A DNA stretch of 19,096 bases. It comes from Globomyces pollinis-pini (Eukaryota > Chytridiomycota > Chytridiomycetes > Rhizophydiales > Globomycetaceae). Positions 1-11,585 of this stretch are shown here, in pieces (position 1 is the stretch's first letter; the number at the start of each line of letters is the position of its first letter). Below the pieces are notes generated by a model. The model ran no database searches. It saw nothing but the letters and a program-made list of their open reading frames with translations, and was not told the DNA's origin. The stretch is from the NCBI GenBank assembly GCA_025399215.1, contig MU621307.1:9715-28810 (forward strand). The letters are read 5' to 3'. The position numbers and the translations under genes were made by a program.

Positions 1-13
1 TACTAGACACGAT

Positions 14-817
14 TCAAGATTGTGAGCCAAGAGCGATAGCACTTTGTTTTTGTAAACTACTCAATCCCTTTTCTGTACTGGCTTTACTTTTCTTTTGAGC
101 TTCACCAAGTTCTTCCTTGAATTCAATGACACGTTTTAAAGCAAGACTCCAAGCAGTTTGAAAAAATGGTGCAAATGTGAATTTGGGTTCGAATGCACGG
201 TAGAGTTGTAACCCAGATTGTACGAGGAACATGAGAGTGATGGCGATTGAGAGTGCGACGCCGTAGTAGTAGGTCGATTTGTCTGGCTTGGCTTGAAGAA
301 GGGTGGTGAGTAGTCGTGTGGTAAAGGTTTCGAAATAAAGAACGGAGGCAGCGCATCCGATGTTCAGCATTGTTCGTAGAAATTGAGTCAATGAGTTTGG
401 GAATACAGCGGAGGTCGTTCGATAAGATGCAACATCATTGGCAGTATTCACGATACGGACGGCGATGACAAAGAAAAGAGCAAGAGCAGCAAAAAACCAG
501 GCGAGGTACTTGTATAGTGCAGCAACTCGGTGTGCGGTCTGGTTACGTATATACAGCAACTTGATGATAAACAATACACCAACCGTTTGCAGGTAGGAGC
601 CAATCATGTTGAGCCAGAAGACTGTATCGGGTTGTGTGGTTGCGTTTACGAATGCTTGTAACGATTGCGATAGAGCTAGACTTGCTGAAGCCAAGATCAG
701 ATAGGTAGAAATTGGTTTGTAGGGACGTGGAGAGGTTGTAATTAGTTTGACACAACTGATGGCCATATCACCCACCATTAGACATTGTATACAGGAAGAT
801 ACTAGAGTAGCGCTCAT
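14..817 (-). CDS. seven-helix membrane protein, paralogue A
   Basis: A single uninterrupted reading frame of 267 residues starts at ATG (complement of 815-817) and ends with TGA at 14-16. I do not recognise the family. Hydrophobic stretches near residues 7-27, 36-57, 65-90, 104-123, 146-168, 183-205 and 213-231 suggest seven membrane helices, followed by a charged Lys/Ser/Glu-rich tail of about 35 residues that is probably cytosolic. It is clearly paralogous to the protein at 1841-2605. Shared blocks include MVGD(M/L)A near residue 15, GSYLQ, LLYIR, a VR-VNT-ND block, LYFET-TTR, a K-D-STY-YG block and FTFAPFF followed by WSL-LKR and EFKEEL. The two genes are divergent with about 1 kb between them, as expected of an inverted duplication. 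Seven helices invite comparison with GPCR-like or rhodopsin-like proteins, but I see no retinal lysine signature or DRY-type motif, so function stays open. Confidence 0.8.
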   Translation of the reverse strand: MSATLVSSCIQCLMVGDMAISCVKLITTSPRPYKPISTYLILASASLALSQSLQAFVNATTQPDTVFWLNMIGSYLQTVGVLFIIKLLYIRNQTAHRVAALYKYLAWFFAALALFFVIAVRIVNTANDVASYRTTSAVFPNSLTQFLRTMLNIGCAASVLYFETFTTRLLTTLLQAKPDKSTYYYGVALSIAITLMFLVQSGLQLYRAFEPKFTFAPFFQTAWSLALKRVIEFKEELGEAQKKSKASTEKGLSSLQKQSAIALGSQS

Positions 818-1840
818 TTTTTGATAGTGATTGCAGAAATAAGTGTTGTGTTTTATGGCGAAATGTCATTGTTCAGTGTGATAATGGAGAGTACGGTTTA
901 ACATTGTTTGCTCTAGTTTTTTGAATAATAAATGATTGTTGAATGACAATGGTAGTGCGATCTCCAATTGCATTTTTATAAGTGACTGTAAAATTGGAGT
1001 AATTTTTGGGAGTTTTTCATTCGAAAATATACGATAAATACGGTAGCGGTGTATGTAGTAACTCAGAAGTCAAGTAGATAGGTAGTTGCGGTGATTCATA
1101 TGTTATGTATCTGGATATTTTTTTGATTTACTGTCCTAATAAAACCAGATAGGTTGCTTGTAAGACATTTTTAATCATCCTACAGTTGAGCGGTGACGAT
1201 AAGGTATGGAAGATACATGATTTGTTGAAGACCAACAAAACCAGTCACCGACTGAAGGCAATGTTTGGTGCCAGTTTCACATGGCTCAATCTTAAAGAAT
1301 TGTACTGGGAGAGTGGAAGCCACGTTATTGGCTAGTGGAAAGAAACTTTATGGATCTGGTGGGTTGTGTATGAATTGTATTAATTGGTTTAAAAAAAGAT
1401 GGGTGTAGAAGAACTTTCTCTGTCTTTTGATTCACGTTTCGACATCGGATAGATGGTGACAGAGCGAAATGAGAGAGCATTTTATATAACCAACATCTCA
1501 AGATATAGTAGTAATTGAAATGAAATCACAAGTTCCAAATTGCAATTCACATTTGTCCGTAAATTTGTGATGGGTTACAACATTTTGTGACACCTTAAGG
1601 GATCTACGTCATTTCCGTCAAAACGAACCCGACAGTACATTAGAACGCACCCACCATTGTCTAGTAAGTTTGAAAGTGATTTGATTGGCGTACTATCGAT
1701 TAGGAATGTGGTTGATGAAAGCCATCACCACAAAGACTGGTTTTTAAATCCTGTGTTATTGATGGCGTTGAGGCATGCTTTGTGCCCCAGGCTTTGGATT
1801 TAATATTTAAAGAGGAGTGAGTTTTTAAGATTTCAATAGG
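818..1840. other. divergent intergenic region between the two membrane-protein paralogues
   Basis: About 1 kb separates the two start codons and must hold both promoters. The stretch just before the plus-strand start is AT-rich (TTTAATATTTAAAG near 1798-1811). I see no RNA gene. A protein-like block lies within it and is listed separately. A second short open stretch at about 1703-1802 could be a decayed coding fragment but is too short to support. Confidence 0.5.
1153..1335 (+). pseudogene. short coding-like block, unrecognised
   Basis: This frame is open from after a TAG at 1150-1152 to a TAG at 1333-1335, about 60 codons. The later part (from about 1186) has protein-like composition, including DDKVWKIHDLLK, an ATG at 1261 and WLNLKELYWESG. 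It has no convincing start and no neighbour in frame. A TACAG lies at 1181-1185, but the other introns here end in TAG, so I do not claim a splice site. It could be an exon of an unseen gene, a decayed gene fragment or chance. No family recognised. Confidence 0.2.
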
Positions 1841-2605
1841 ATGTCTGAATTAGTTCAATCGGTGATTCAAGCGATGATGGTGGGGGATTTGGCACTTAGT
1901 GGGTTAAAGTTGGCTTCAGTAACAGCCAAGAACAACAACCGAATTCGTTCATTGATACTCACTTCGCTGTTCACATTGTGTCTTTCCCAAGTTCTTTCAT
2001 CTTTGGCTCCAGCATTTGATGTTTACTATGCATATATGATGAATATGGCGGGATCCTACTTACAATTGATTGGTATTATTCTGGTAGTGTATTTGTTGTA
2101 TATCCGTACTAGTACGATCCATCAAATTGACAGAAAGCTGCAGTATTTTTCATGGAGTATTGGGAGTGTTATGATAGTTCTGTTGGTAGTGGTACGAGTG
2201 GTGAATACAGTGAATGACACCAACAAGTTCAATGGAGAAGCTGGATATTTTAGCAACAATGTACGACAAGTATTGCGAGTGGGGCTAAATGTATGGTCAG
2301 CAATAGCGATTTTATATTTTGAAACATATACGACGAGAAGAATTACTCAGATCACGATGTCTAAACTGGACCAGAGTACTTACATGTATGGAATGAGTTT
2401 ATCAGTGTTGATTAGTGGAATATTTGTGACTCAATCAGTGTTACAGTTGATACGAGTGTTTTATTCAACATTTACCTTTGCACCGTTTTTCGCGATGGGA
2501 TGGTCTTTATCCTTGAAGCGAATAGTAGAGTTCAAGGAAGAGTTGATGCGATCGAGTGAGAACAAGACCACGACATCTCATACGATTTCTAGTTATAAAG
2601 TGTGA
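1841..2605 (+). CDS. seven-helix membrane protein, paralogue B
   Basis: An intronless frame of 254 residues starts at ATG 1841 and ends with TGA at 2603-2605. Hydrophobic segments near residues 5-25, 36-56, 62-88, 103-122, 144-165, 180-205 and 211-229 predict seven membrane helices and a short polar C-terminus rich in Ser, Thr and Lys. It aligns along its whole length with the protein at 14-817. The best conserved parts are the loop before helix 2, the GSYLQ/LLYIR segment of helix 3, the VR-VNT-ND stretch at the end of helix 4, and FTFAPFF followed by EFKEEL at the C-terminal end. The 13 residues lost relative to paralogue A are mostly at the C-terminus. Conservation of polar residues inside helices suggests selection on a shared function such as transport or sensing, which is inference. 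Family not recognised. Confidence 0.82.
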   Translation: MSELVQSVIQAMMVGDLALSGLKLASVTAKNNNRIRSLILTSLFTLCLSQVLSSLAPAFDVYYAYMMNMAGSYLQLIGIILVVYLLYIRTSTIHQIDRKLQYFSWSIGSVMIVLLVVVRVVNTVNDTNKFNGEAGYFSNNVRQVLRVGLNVWSAIAILYFETYTTRRITQITMSKLDQSTYMYGMSLSVLISGIFVTQSVLQLIRVFYSTFTFAPFFAMGWSLSLKRIVEFKEELMRSSENKTTTSHTISSYKV

Positions 2606-2635
2606 TATAACGTGTAATATAACAATATAAACGTG

Positions 2636-2689
2636 TAAATGGTATCTTATTAATTCAATAGTTAAATGGTATCTTATTAATTCAATAGT
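2636..2689. repeat. perfect 27-bp tandem duplication upstream of CDC48
   Basis: Two adjacent identical copies occupy 2636-2662 and 2663-2689. Each begins TAAATGGTATC and ends TTCAATAGT. They sit between the 3' end of the membrane-protein gene and the CDC48 start, so they may lie in a 3' UTR or in the CDC48 promoter. Exact identity implies a recent duplication. Confidence 0.9.
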
Positions 2690-2790
2690 AGTTTAGTCAC
2701 TGAGACTGTCAACAGTCAGGGTGGTGAGTCATTAGGGTTACTCTTGGTAAAGGGTTAGTGATCACCCTTGCAAACCTTTGACTTTTTCCT

Positions 2791-5851
<3,061 letters not shown>

Positions 5852-5867
5852 TCTTGTTTGTTGGCTT

Positions 5868-5873
5868 AATAAA
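5868..5873 (+). promoter_or_regulatory. CDC48 polyadenylation signal
   Basis: A canonical AATAAA lies 17 bases after the TAG stop of CDC48, followed by GT-rich sequence (TAGTTTTTGTGG). Confidence 0.6.
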
Positions 5874-6297
5874 ATAGTTTTTGTGGACGTTTAGTCTTAG
5901 TTTATATTATATTAGGGTTATTTAATTGAACAACACGAATTCAGTTTAACAAATTTGAATTCAGCATGAATGAATGACCCCAATCGAACGATATATTCTC
6001 TTTATCATTCATTACCCTAACTTTGTATGTGCATGAAATTGTAGTAACATTGATTACGCAGCATGCTGAATAACATTAAACGGAGATGAATCTATAATCA
6101 TATATAAGCATAAAGAATGTGTTGGTAGTTCATTGTCCTTCGCAATTAATGAGCGGGCTGTGCACCAGAAACACAAGGGCGGGGAAATCGCCACTACAAT
6201 CAAATCAATCAAATCATACACATGGTTCATGGATATAAAATAAACAAAAAAATCAAACTTGCTCAGATAAATTCTTTATTCAATAACTCATTTATAA
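5874..6297. other. intergenic region between CDC48 and calpain genes
   Basis: I see no gene here. It holds two GAATTCAG copies near 5938 and 5958, a perfect 10-base palindrome CAGCATGCTG at 6059-6068, and a GC-richer patch with GGGCGGGG near 6178-6185 that stands out from the AT-rich surroundings and may be part of the calpain promoter. Confidence 0.4.
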
Positions 6298-8574
6298 ATG
6301 TCACAAGATCAAGAGAAAAAGAATCGATTCAGTTTACCAATCATCACTACTGGGAAAAAATCAAACATTTCACAAAGTCGTTCCCCTGTCAGGTCGAAAT
6401 TTTTAGAAAAGATGGGATTAGATTCTGTTATTTCTGGTATATTTTATATCCAATATCTCACCATTAGATATTATGAGTAAAATCAATCATGATAATCGTG
6501 TTACTCAGATTGCCACTAAAAGTTATGATCATGCTAGACAACAATGTATTGATTATGTTACACGAATGTAATTACTTTTCTAAAATGGTAACACTCTAGT
6601 TCAGAAGATTGTCGTGCACATAATACAAGATATCGTGATCGGTCTTTTGATTTATCATCCGATCCAGTTGGTAATTAAATGTATGTTAACTTGTTAGGTT
6701 GTATTGTATCATTTGGGGATGAAATTAGTGAAGAGAAACAGCAAACATTGGATATGTTGGATATCAAAAGAGTTCCACATAATTTTGAAAAACCAGTATT
6801 TGTCAATAATGGAGTCACTGAATTTGATATCAAGCAAGGTATATAAAGTTATAAGAATAACAATATGATTAGGCAGTGTAGGAGACTGTTGGTTTTTAAC
6901 CGCATTGGCAATCATATCTGAAATTCCAAATCTGATCCAAAACTTGATCGTAGCTAAAGATGAAGTAGTTGGTGTTTATGGATTTATTTTTTTCCGTGAT
7001 GGTGAATGGGTACCAACAATTGTAGATGATCAACTTTTCATTAAAAATCCTACAGTAATGGATGGAACAGGATTAGTTGATACCTTTTACAATGGTGATC
7101 AAAAATTGTTCAAAAAATGCTTGGGAGGTGGTAATTCACTTTATTATTCCCGATGCCGTGATCCAAATGAAACTTGGTTACCACTATTGGAAAAAGCATA
7201 CGCTAAAGCTCACGGCGATTATGATAGTATCGAAGGTGGTTTCACCGGGTATTGATAAACTACAATTTATTTACTTTATAGTGAAGGAGTTGAAGATTTA
7301 ACTGGTGGTGTGATGGTGAATTATATAGTGGAAGATATTATTGATTTAGAAAAGTTTTGGAAAACAGAATTGATGTATTGTAATCAAGATAGATTATTTG
7401 CATGTTCAATTAATTCGAAAACAAGTGAACATCAAGGGTTAGTTCATGGTCATGCCTATGGAATTTTGAAGTGTGTGGAAGTAAAAGGGAAACGTTTCTT
7501 ATTGATCAAGTAAACGTATATTTTTTAAACGTTAGAAATCCTTGGGGCCAAACTGAATGGAATGGACGATGGTCTGATGGAAGTGCTGAATGGACACCAG
7601 AATGGATGACCGCTCTAAATCATACATTTGGAGATGATGGTGCTTTTTGGATGGAATACTGTGATTTTGTGCAAAATTGGACAAGAGTTGATAAAATTAG
7701 GTTGTTTGATCAATCTTGGTCACTAAATTCACAATGGTTAGAAGTGCATCCCACTTTTCCTTCAGCTTACGGAATCTGTTGCTTCAAATTAACCATTACT
7801 CAACCGACTCCTGTTGTATTGGCTTTATCGAAGAGTGATACACGTTACTTTAAGAGCCTCTCTGGAATTTTACAACATTATCTGTCATTTGAAGTTTATA
7901 AGGAAGGCGAAACAAAATATTTCACCAAAAATCGAACATTAGATATCAGTGAGTATACTAGATCAGTAGCTTGCGAAATCGATCGATTAGAAATAGGAGT
8001 TTACTATGTGGTTGTCAAAATAGATGCGGATAAACACTACAATGGTACTAATCCAATGGAACTGATTGCAAATAATATTGACGATAACTTAAACAAATTT
8101 CAAAGGATGGCTCTCAGTTATGAACATGCTAGATCAAGGGCAGCCAATTACCAAAATACTGGATTGCTTGAACTAGGCCGACAGTTGTGTGATTTTCCAT
8201 TCTTGACAATTGAACAATCTTTTGAACAAATGGGATTAAAAGATACTATTGCGTCTATTCAAAATCGGCAAATCGTAATGGATCGAAAAGTCGCTATTAC
8301 AGAAGCATCCTCAACAAAACCGGTAGCAGATGATGGTGATGGTGACTATGAAGATGTTGAAGATGAAGTCGAAGAAGAGGAAATAACAGATGAAGAAGAG
8401 ACAGAGTTACAAAATGCAATTGCCGATAGATTATCTTCGTCTTTAGTCATTGGGCTACGTGTCTATTCTAAAGATTCTAAAATGGAATTAGAAGGCTTGA
8501 TTGGGCAAGATTGTATGAATTTACCATGTGTTAAAGTGTCAAATCAGAATATTCTTGCATTTAACCTTTTTTGA
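6298..8574 (+). CDS. calpain-family (C2) cysteine protease, seven exons
   Basis: Calpains are intracellular papain-fold proteases that make limited cuts in regulatory and cytoskeletal proteins. Exons: 6298-6436, 6468-6567, 6600-6670, 6698-6838, 6873-7248, 7282-7509, 7536-8574. The frame is kept across six introns of 26-34 bases, giving 697 residues. The catalytic cysteine is in VGDCWFLTALA (Cys156), the histidine in GHAYGIL (His333) and the asparagine in KNPWGQTEWNGRW (Asn353), so the protease core looks active. After the core comes a beta-rich region (about residues 400-560, with W-LEVHPTF and SKSDTRYF) like the C2-like/CBSW sandwich of calpains, then a very acidic stretch (DDGDGDYEDVEDEVEEEE) and a short C-terminal domain. 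No penta-EF-hand is seen, so it is a non-classical calpain. The exact subfamily is uncertain. The stop TGA overlaps an AATAAA signal at 8574-8579. Confidence 0.93.
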
Positions 8575-8640
8575 ATAAAGTATTTCATACAAAAAAAAAT
8601 ATTCTTGCATTTAATCTTTTTTGAATGAAGTATTTCCTAC
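8548..8640. repeat. direct repeat duplicating the calpain 3' end
   Basis: Two 43-base copies (8548-8590 and 8598-8640) differ at three positions and are separated by an A-run, giving a period of 50. Copy 1 contains the last codons, the stop and the AATAAA signal of the calpain gene. In copy 2 the signal has changed to AATGAA. Confidence 0.88.
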
Positions 8641-8777
8641 TAAAAACATTATACATATATATGGCACCATTTTAGAATCCTGATTTAACCTCTCAGTATT
8701 ATTTCCACCATATTAAACTTTTTTTTTCACGCGGTTAACTAATGCATTTGCTACTCTGACCTTTTTTACCTTGAGAG

Positions 8778-8886
8778 ATTGGAACTAGAGAATGGCTATG
8801 CAATTAGAGACTTGCCCTTATCAGCCCTTATCTGGCTAGCCCTTATCTCTAATGGCATAGTCATTCATAGCCATTCTCTTTCCAAT
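8778..8886. repeat. foldback (MITE-like) element
   Basis: The left arm runs from ATTGGAA (8778) through AGAGAATGGCTATG to CAATTAGAGA (8810). The right arm (about 8846-8886) is its reverse complement with a 10-base insertion. Between them is a short core with three copies of GCCCTTATC. The same end sequence, CTAGAGAATGGCTATG plus CCATTAGAGATA, recurs at 16553-16580, so it is a dispersed repeat family. No clear target-site duplication is visible. Confidence 0.75.
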
Positions 8887-9011
8887 TCATCATTATATCC
8901 ATTTTTTATGTAGTGTGGGGTTTTAAATTCATTAGATTTTGCCAAAATATTCTCATGTGGTCTTTTACTTCCTTTGGATTGGAATAATTTGTTCATGATT
9001 GATGATATAGT

Positions 9012-9266
9012 TTAAGTGATCTTAAAATCCAGTTCTTTCAAAGACATTATTGAGTCGTTTCGTTTCTTCTTGAATGAAAGTCTTTCTATTTTTTCTTTGT
9101 TGTTATTCATTTTTTGTCTTTCTAATTGTTTTCTTTGGTTCGTAATGTGTATTTTGATAGTAGCTATTAAGTAATTAAATGGTATTGGTTCCTGTAAGTG
9201 GAAATTTGTTACATCAACTTTCGTCTCCAATAGTGGTGTTTTAACAAGTTCTACATTTGTTGCCAT
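9012..9266 (-). CDS. small Lys/Asn-rich reading frame, unrecognised
   Basis: An 84-residue frame begins MATNVELVKTPLLETKVDV and continues into a basic, probably helical C-terminal half (about residues 45-70, rich in Lys, Arg, Glu and Asn). It is head to head with the copia-type remnant that starts at 9333. It could be the start of a retroelement gag, a decayed exon or chance in A/T-rich DNA. No domain recognised. Confidence 0.25.
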   Translation of the reverse strand: MATNVELVKTPLLETKVDVTNFHLQEPIPFNYLIATIKIHITNQRKQLERQKMNNNKEKIERLSFKKKRNDSIMSLKELDFKIT

Positions 9267-9332
9267 TGGTGTATTTCTAGGGTTATCAACGAGTTATGAA
9301 AATGAACGAGAAAAAGAAACCATTGTGGAAAA

Positions 9333-10009
9333 ATGGGAAACACTAAGAATATATGTAAGGGAAAGAAACTGTCAAAAGAGGAACTTGAAGAAAAAAAGAA
9401 GAAATACTTTGGAGATAACTACAGACCAGAAGATGACGCTACTGAGAAAAGATGGACTAAACGAGAAACTACGGAAAAAGTAAAACTATTAAGAACTATA
9501 AAAACGACGTTATCAAAAAACCACTATACTATAAATATTATAAATGGATTATTCGTTATAGACACTTATCACGAACAAATTTTTAAATCCAAAAAAGAAG
9601 ACACTTCTAGAATGGCATCAAAGCTTTGGATATATTAACATGAACAGAACAACAGATATATTATGGGAAGAAAACATCAACTATGAGGACACAAGAGTAG
9701 GCTGTCATGAATGTATACTTGGAAAAATGAATACCACATATTTTAATGAGAGAAAAGACAAACCTATTAAACCCTGCAATATTATTGGAGTAGATTTATT
9801 TCAGTTTACAGAAAATGCTTACGCAAATGAAAGATATGGATCAATATGCATAGACTTACATACTAAATTTTGGTACTTTTCTGCAATAAAAAGGAAATCC
9901 GACCAACCTCATGAAATGAATAAATTTCTAATGAAATGGCAGCGGAAATTACAAAATTAGAACTTCCGAACTAACAATGGTATTGACCGACAACGAACAG
10001 GACGTACTG
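9333..10009 (+). pseudogene. copia-type pre-integrase/integrase remnant, frameshifted
   Basis: In the first frame (9333-9638), a basic region is followed by NGLFVIDTYHEQIF, which resembles the GLYVLD block of copia pre-integrase domains. The signal then moves to another frame (open from 9559) with LLEWHQSFGYIN, matching the W-H-x-x-LGH-LN block, then VGCHECILGK, matching C-x2-C...GK, then GVDLFQF and CIDLHTKFW, matching the D-x-F-GP and DD-TRF blocks at the start of the integrase core. The second zinc-ligand histidine is replaced by Tyr. A TAG at 9958-9960 ends this frame, and VLTDNEQDV in a third frame (from 9977) resembles the block around the second catalytic Asp. At least two frame changes and no reverse transcriptase mean it is a dead fragment. 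Confidence 0.72.
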
Positions 10010-10231
10010 CACTACCCTACGTTACGTGTTAATTGTTACATGTCACTTATATACATATCACTTAGTATACATATTACTTTTATTTTAAAAAGTATATACT
10101 ATTAGGTTATCTATTCATTTTTATTAACGAAGCATTGACTATGAAGTGATGAGTTTGATTGTTTATATGATCATGTGGTTAATTAATTACGTTGCCAATA
10201 TATAGCATTGTAAGTTATTTGATATTTCTTC

Positions 10232-10465
10232 ATGGAAAGAACAAAACAAACAGCCAGAAACTCAATGGGTGGTTTGTAAACTACTATCATAAATTCTAGG
10301 TCTTATGTTCATTCCTTACATGAGCCAATAAATAGCACTGGAGGTATTGGTGGATTTTATGTCCATACAATACGCACACTGTTTGCCAAAGATAATCGAC
10401 AAAACTCTGCCCAGATAGTCAACGGATTGACTGAACTAAAGGGTTTAAATCACCCATCTAATTAA
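10232..10465 (+). pseudogene. histone H3-like remnant with intact tail start
   Basis: ATG 10232 opens MERTKQTARNSMGG, identical to the histone H3 N-terminus at 11 of 14 positions, including RTKQTAR with Lys4; the usual Lys9 is Asn. The continuous frame stops at TAA 10277-10279. That stop lies inside a sequence looking like a 24-base GT...CTAG intron (10276-10299). Removing it joins a frame open to TAA 10463-10465, giving 69 residues. Bases 10346-10420 also resemble the 3' end of an H3 gene in another frame (LVDF near the LVGLFED site, then LPK near IMPKDIQLAR). The region for roughly H3 residues 15-95 is missing. The simplest reading is an internally deleted H3 pseudogene. A short expressed H3-tail protein is possible. 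A CCAAT at 10195-10199 and TATATA at 10199-10204 lie upstream. Confidence 0.6.
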
Positions 10466-10869
10466 TTAAATCGATAACAAAATCTTACCCAACAGAAGAT
10501 AGGGTTAGAGTAAGGGTTGAAACAGGTAGGGTTATCAATTAAAGACTAACGTGTGTAGGGTTAGTGCAATCCTGTGTTGAGTTGTAGTTGTTGGTGTTAG
10601 ATCTTCTGAGATTTCTTCAGCGATTGGATGGATTGATACTTTCAAGCTAAAGAAGAGGTAAAATAAATCGGATAACTTCTAATTTATTAGCTTATGATTG
10701 AACTGCAATTAAGATTTTCAGAAAGGTACGTGTGGCAAAATTGGTTGAAGTATGAGTGAATCATTTATGCCTAATGATTGGTAATCATTCGATTATGTAT
10801 CACCTAAACTAAATTTAGATTTAGACCACTTCAATCTAATTTTTCTAAATTATTTTTCTAAATTTTAGT
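10466..10869. other. gene-free AT-rich stretch with degenerate telomere-like motifs
   Basis: Degenerate GGGTTAG-type words recur at 10501-10564. Near 10837-10868, TTTTTCTAAATT is repeated. I see no convincing gene. Confidence 0.4.
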
Positions 10870-10950
10870 AAAATAGGGACTTGATGGGTCTCGAACCCCA
10901 GCACATCTGCATTGAAGATTCGTTAATGTTTCATGGTCTTTTAGCCATAA
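10870..10950 (-). ncRNA. tRNA-like Pol III box A/B element (tRNA relic or SINE head)
   Basis: On the minus strand, a box A-like TGGCTAAAAGA (complement of 10937-10947) is followed about 40 bases later by a perfect box B, GGTTCGAGACC (complement of 10887-10897). Between them ATCT-TCAATGC-AGAT forms an anticodon-like stem with a 7-base loop. After AAGTCCC the strand reads TATTTT, a possible Pol III terminator. No matching 5' acceptor strand exists and the D- and T-stems are imperfect, so it is not a working tRNA. Confidence 0.35.
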
Positions 10951-11043
10951 AATAATTCGTAATCCCGTCGTTTCAAACCTTATCCATTTAAGATAGTGAA
11001 TCTTAAAAAACTTTTACCAATTGCAATGGACAAGATAACGGCA

Positions 11044-11079
11044 GGCCATTATTGATTTGGGCTTGAATCACTAATGGCC
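11044..11079. repeat. 14-bp arm hairpin
   Basis: The left arm GGCCATTATTGATT (11044-11057) and right arm AATCACTAATGGCC (11066-11079) pair with one mismatch around an 8-base loop. Telomere-like TAACCCTA and CCCTAAGGGTTA follow immediately. Confidence 0.8.
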
Positions 11080-11157
11080 ATAACCCTAGATCAATCACCC
11101 TAAGGGTTACAAAAACATTTAGGTAATCTTACTTTTTTAACTAAAACAATCAAACAC

Positions 11158-11294
11158 ATATCATATTGATCTGCCTTTACAGGTAATGATAAATTGCTAA
11201 ACTTTTAGATTCATGATATAACAACCTCAATCAAATATTATTCAACAAACAATTTCGAATCAATATCAAATTGATCTGCCTTTGCAGGTAATGA
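11158..11294. repeat. pair of 32-bp direct repeats
   Basis: Copies at 11158-11189 and 11263-11294 share ATTGATCTGCCTTT, then (A/G)CAGGTAATGA, with two differences and a spacing of 105 bases. The intervening DNA is AT-rich without a gene. Confidence 0.8.
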
Positions 11295-11387
11295 AACCAG
11301 TAAACTAAAAGAAATAACAAAGCCACAAGAAATCACTTCTTTCGTAATCTTACTTTTTACATTATCTTTAAGAGACTTCGACCTGTA

Positions 11388-11454
11388 CCAGGGCTACTTA
11401 GGGTTATGAGCCCTATCCCTAGCTAACCCTGGAACAGATCTAAAATCTTTTTTT
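11388..11454 (+). other. nested hairpins followed by a T-run
   Basis: CCAGGG (11388-11393) pairs with CCCTGG (11427-11432), and inside it AGGGCT pairs with AGCCCT around a telomere-like GGGTTA. A run of seven T (11448-11454) ends the block, as at a Pol III terminator. Confidence 0.4.
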
Positions 11455-11585
11455 GCGGGTGGCCATGAGAGCAAACACGCCAGTTAAGTATCTATGCTTG
11501 GTAGCGTAGATACTAAAACGAGGATATCCGATGAGGTCTCAATGAGACTATGGTTGTGTACTCTCTCATGTAGTGTAAATCCCGT
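11455..11585 (+). ncRNA. structured RNA candidate, loosely 5S-like
   Basis: Helices can be nested. GCGGG (11455-11459) pairs with CCCGT (11581-11585). CATGAGAG (11464-11471) pairs perfectly with CTCTCATG (11563-11570). Inside are an 11-bp hairpin, AGTATCTATGC, loop TTGGTA, GCGTAGATACT (11487-11514), and GTCTC-AAT-GAGAC (11536-11548). Together they form a branched RNA of about 131 bases. GC content is well above the flanks. The 5' portion GGCCAT...AAACACGCC and AGTTAAG resemble 5S rRNA segments, but the central conserved 5S block is absent, so it is not a normal 5S gene. It might be a 5S-derived repeat or an unrelated ncRNA. Confidence 0.35.

Noticed and set aside
2734..2762. GGGTTA-like words upstream of CDC48.
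   Set aside because: Only single, imperfect units; not counted among the telomere-like tracts.
6222..6467. 81-codon frame overlapping the calpain start.
   Set aside because: The calpain exon at 6298 lies in another frame and is supported by the spliced protein; this one is a shadow.
7471..7560. Continuous reading through 7510-7535 would give FLNVRNPWG at the calpain Asn site.
   Set aside because: That frame does not join the upstream catalytic His exon. Removing the 26-base GT...TAG segment restores one frame and the normal spacing from HAYGIL to KNPWG.
10870..10950. A functional tRNA gene.
   Set aside because: No acceptor stem can be formed and position 33 of the anticodon loop is C instead of T.
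11528..11549. CCGATGAG followed by a GTCTC-AAT-GAGAC stem resembles half of a hammerhead ribozyme (CTGATGA plus stem II).
   Set aside because: The required U in CUGANGA is C, the GAAA after stem II is absent, and stems I and III with a cleavage site cannot be drawn.
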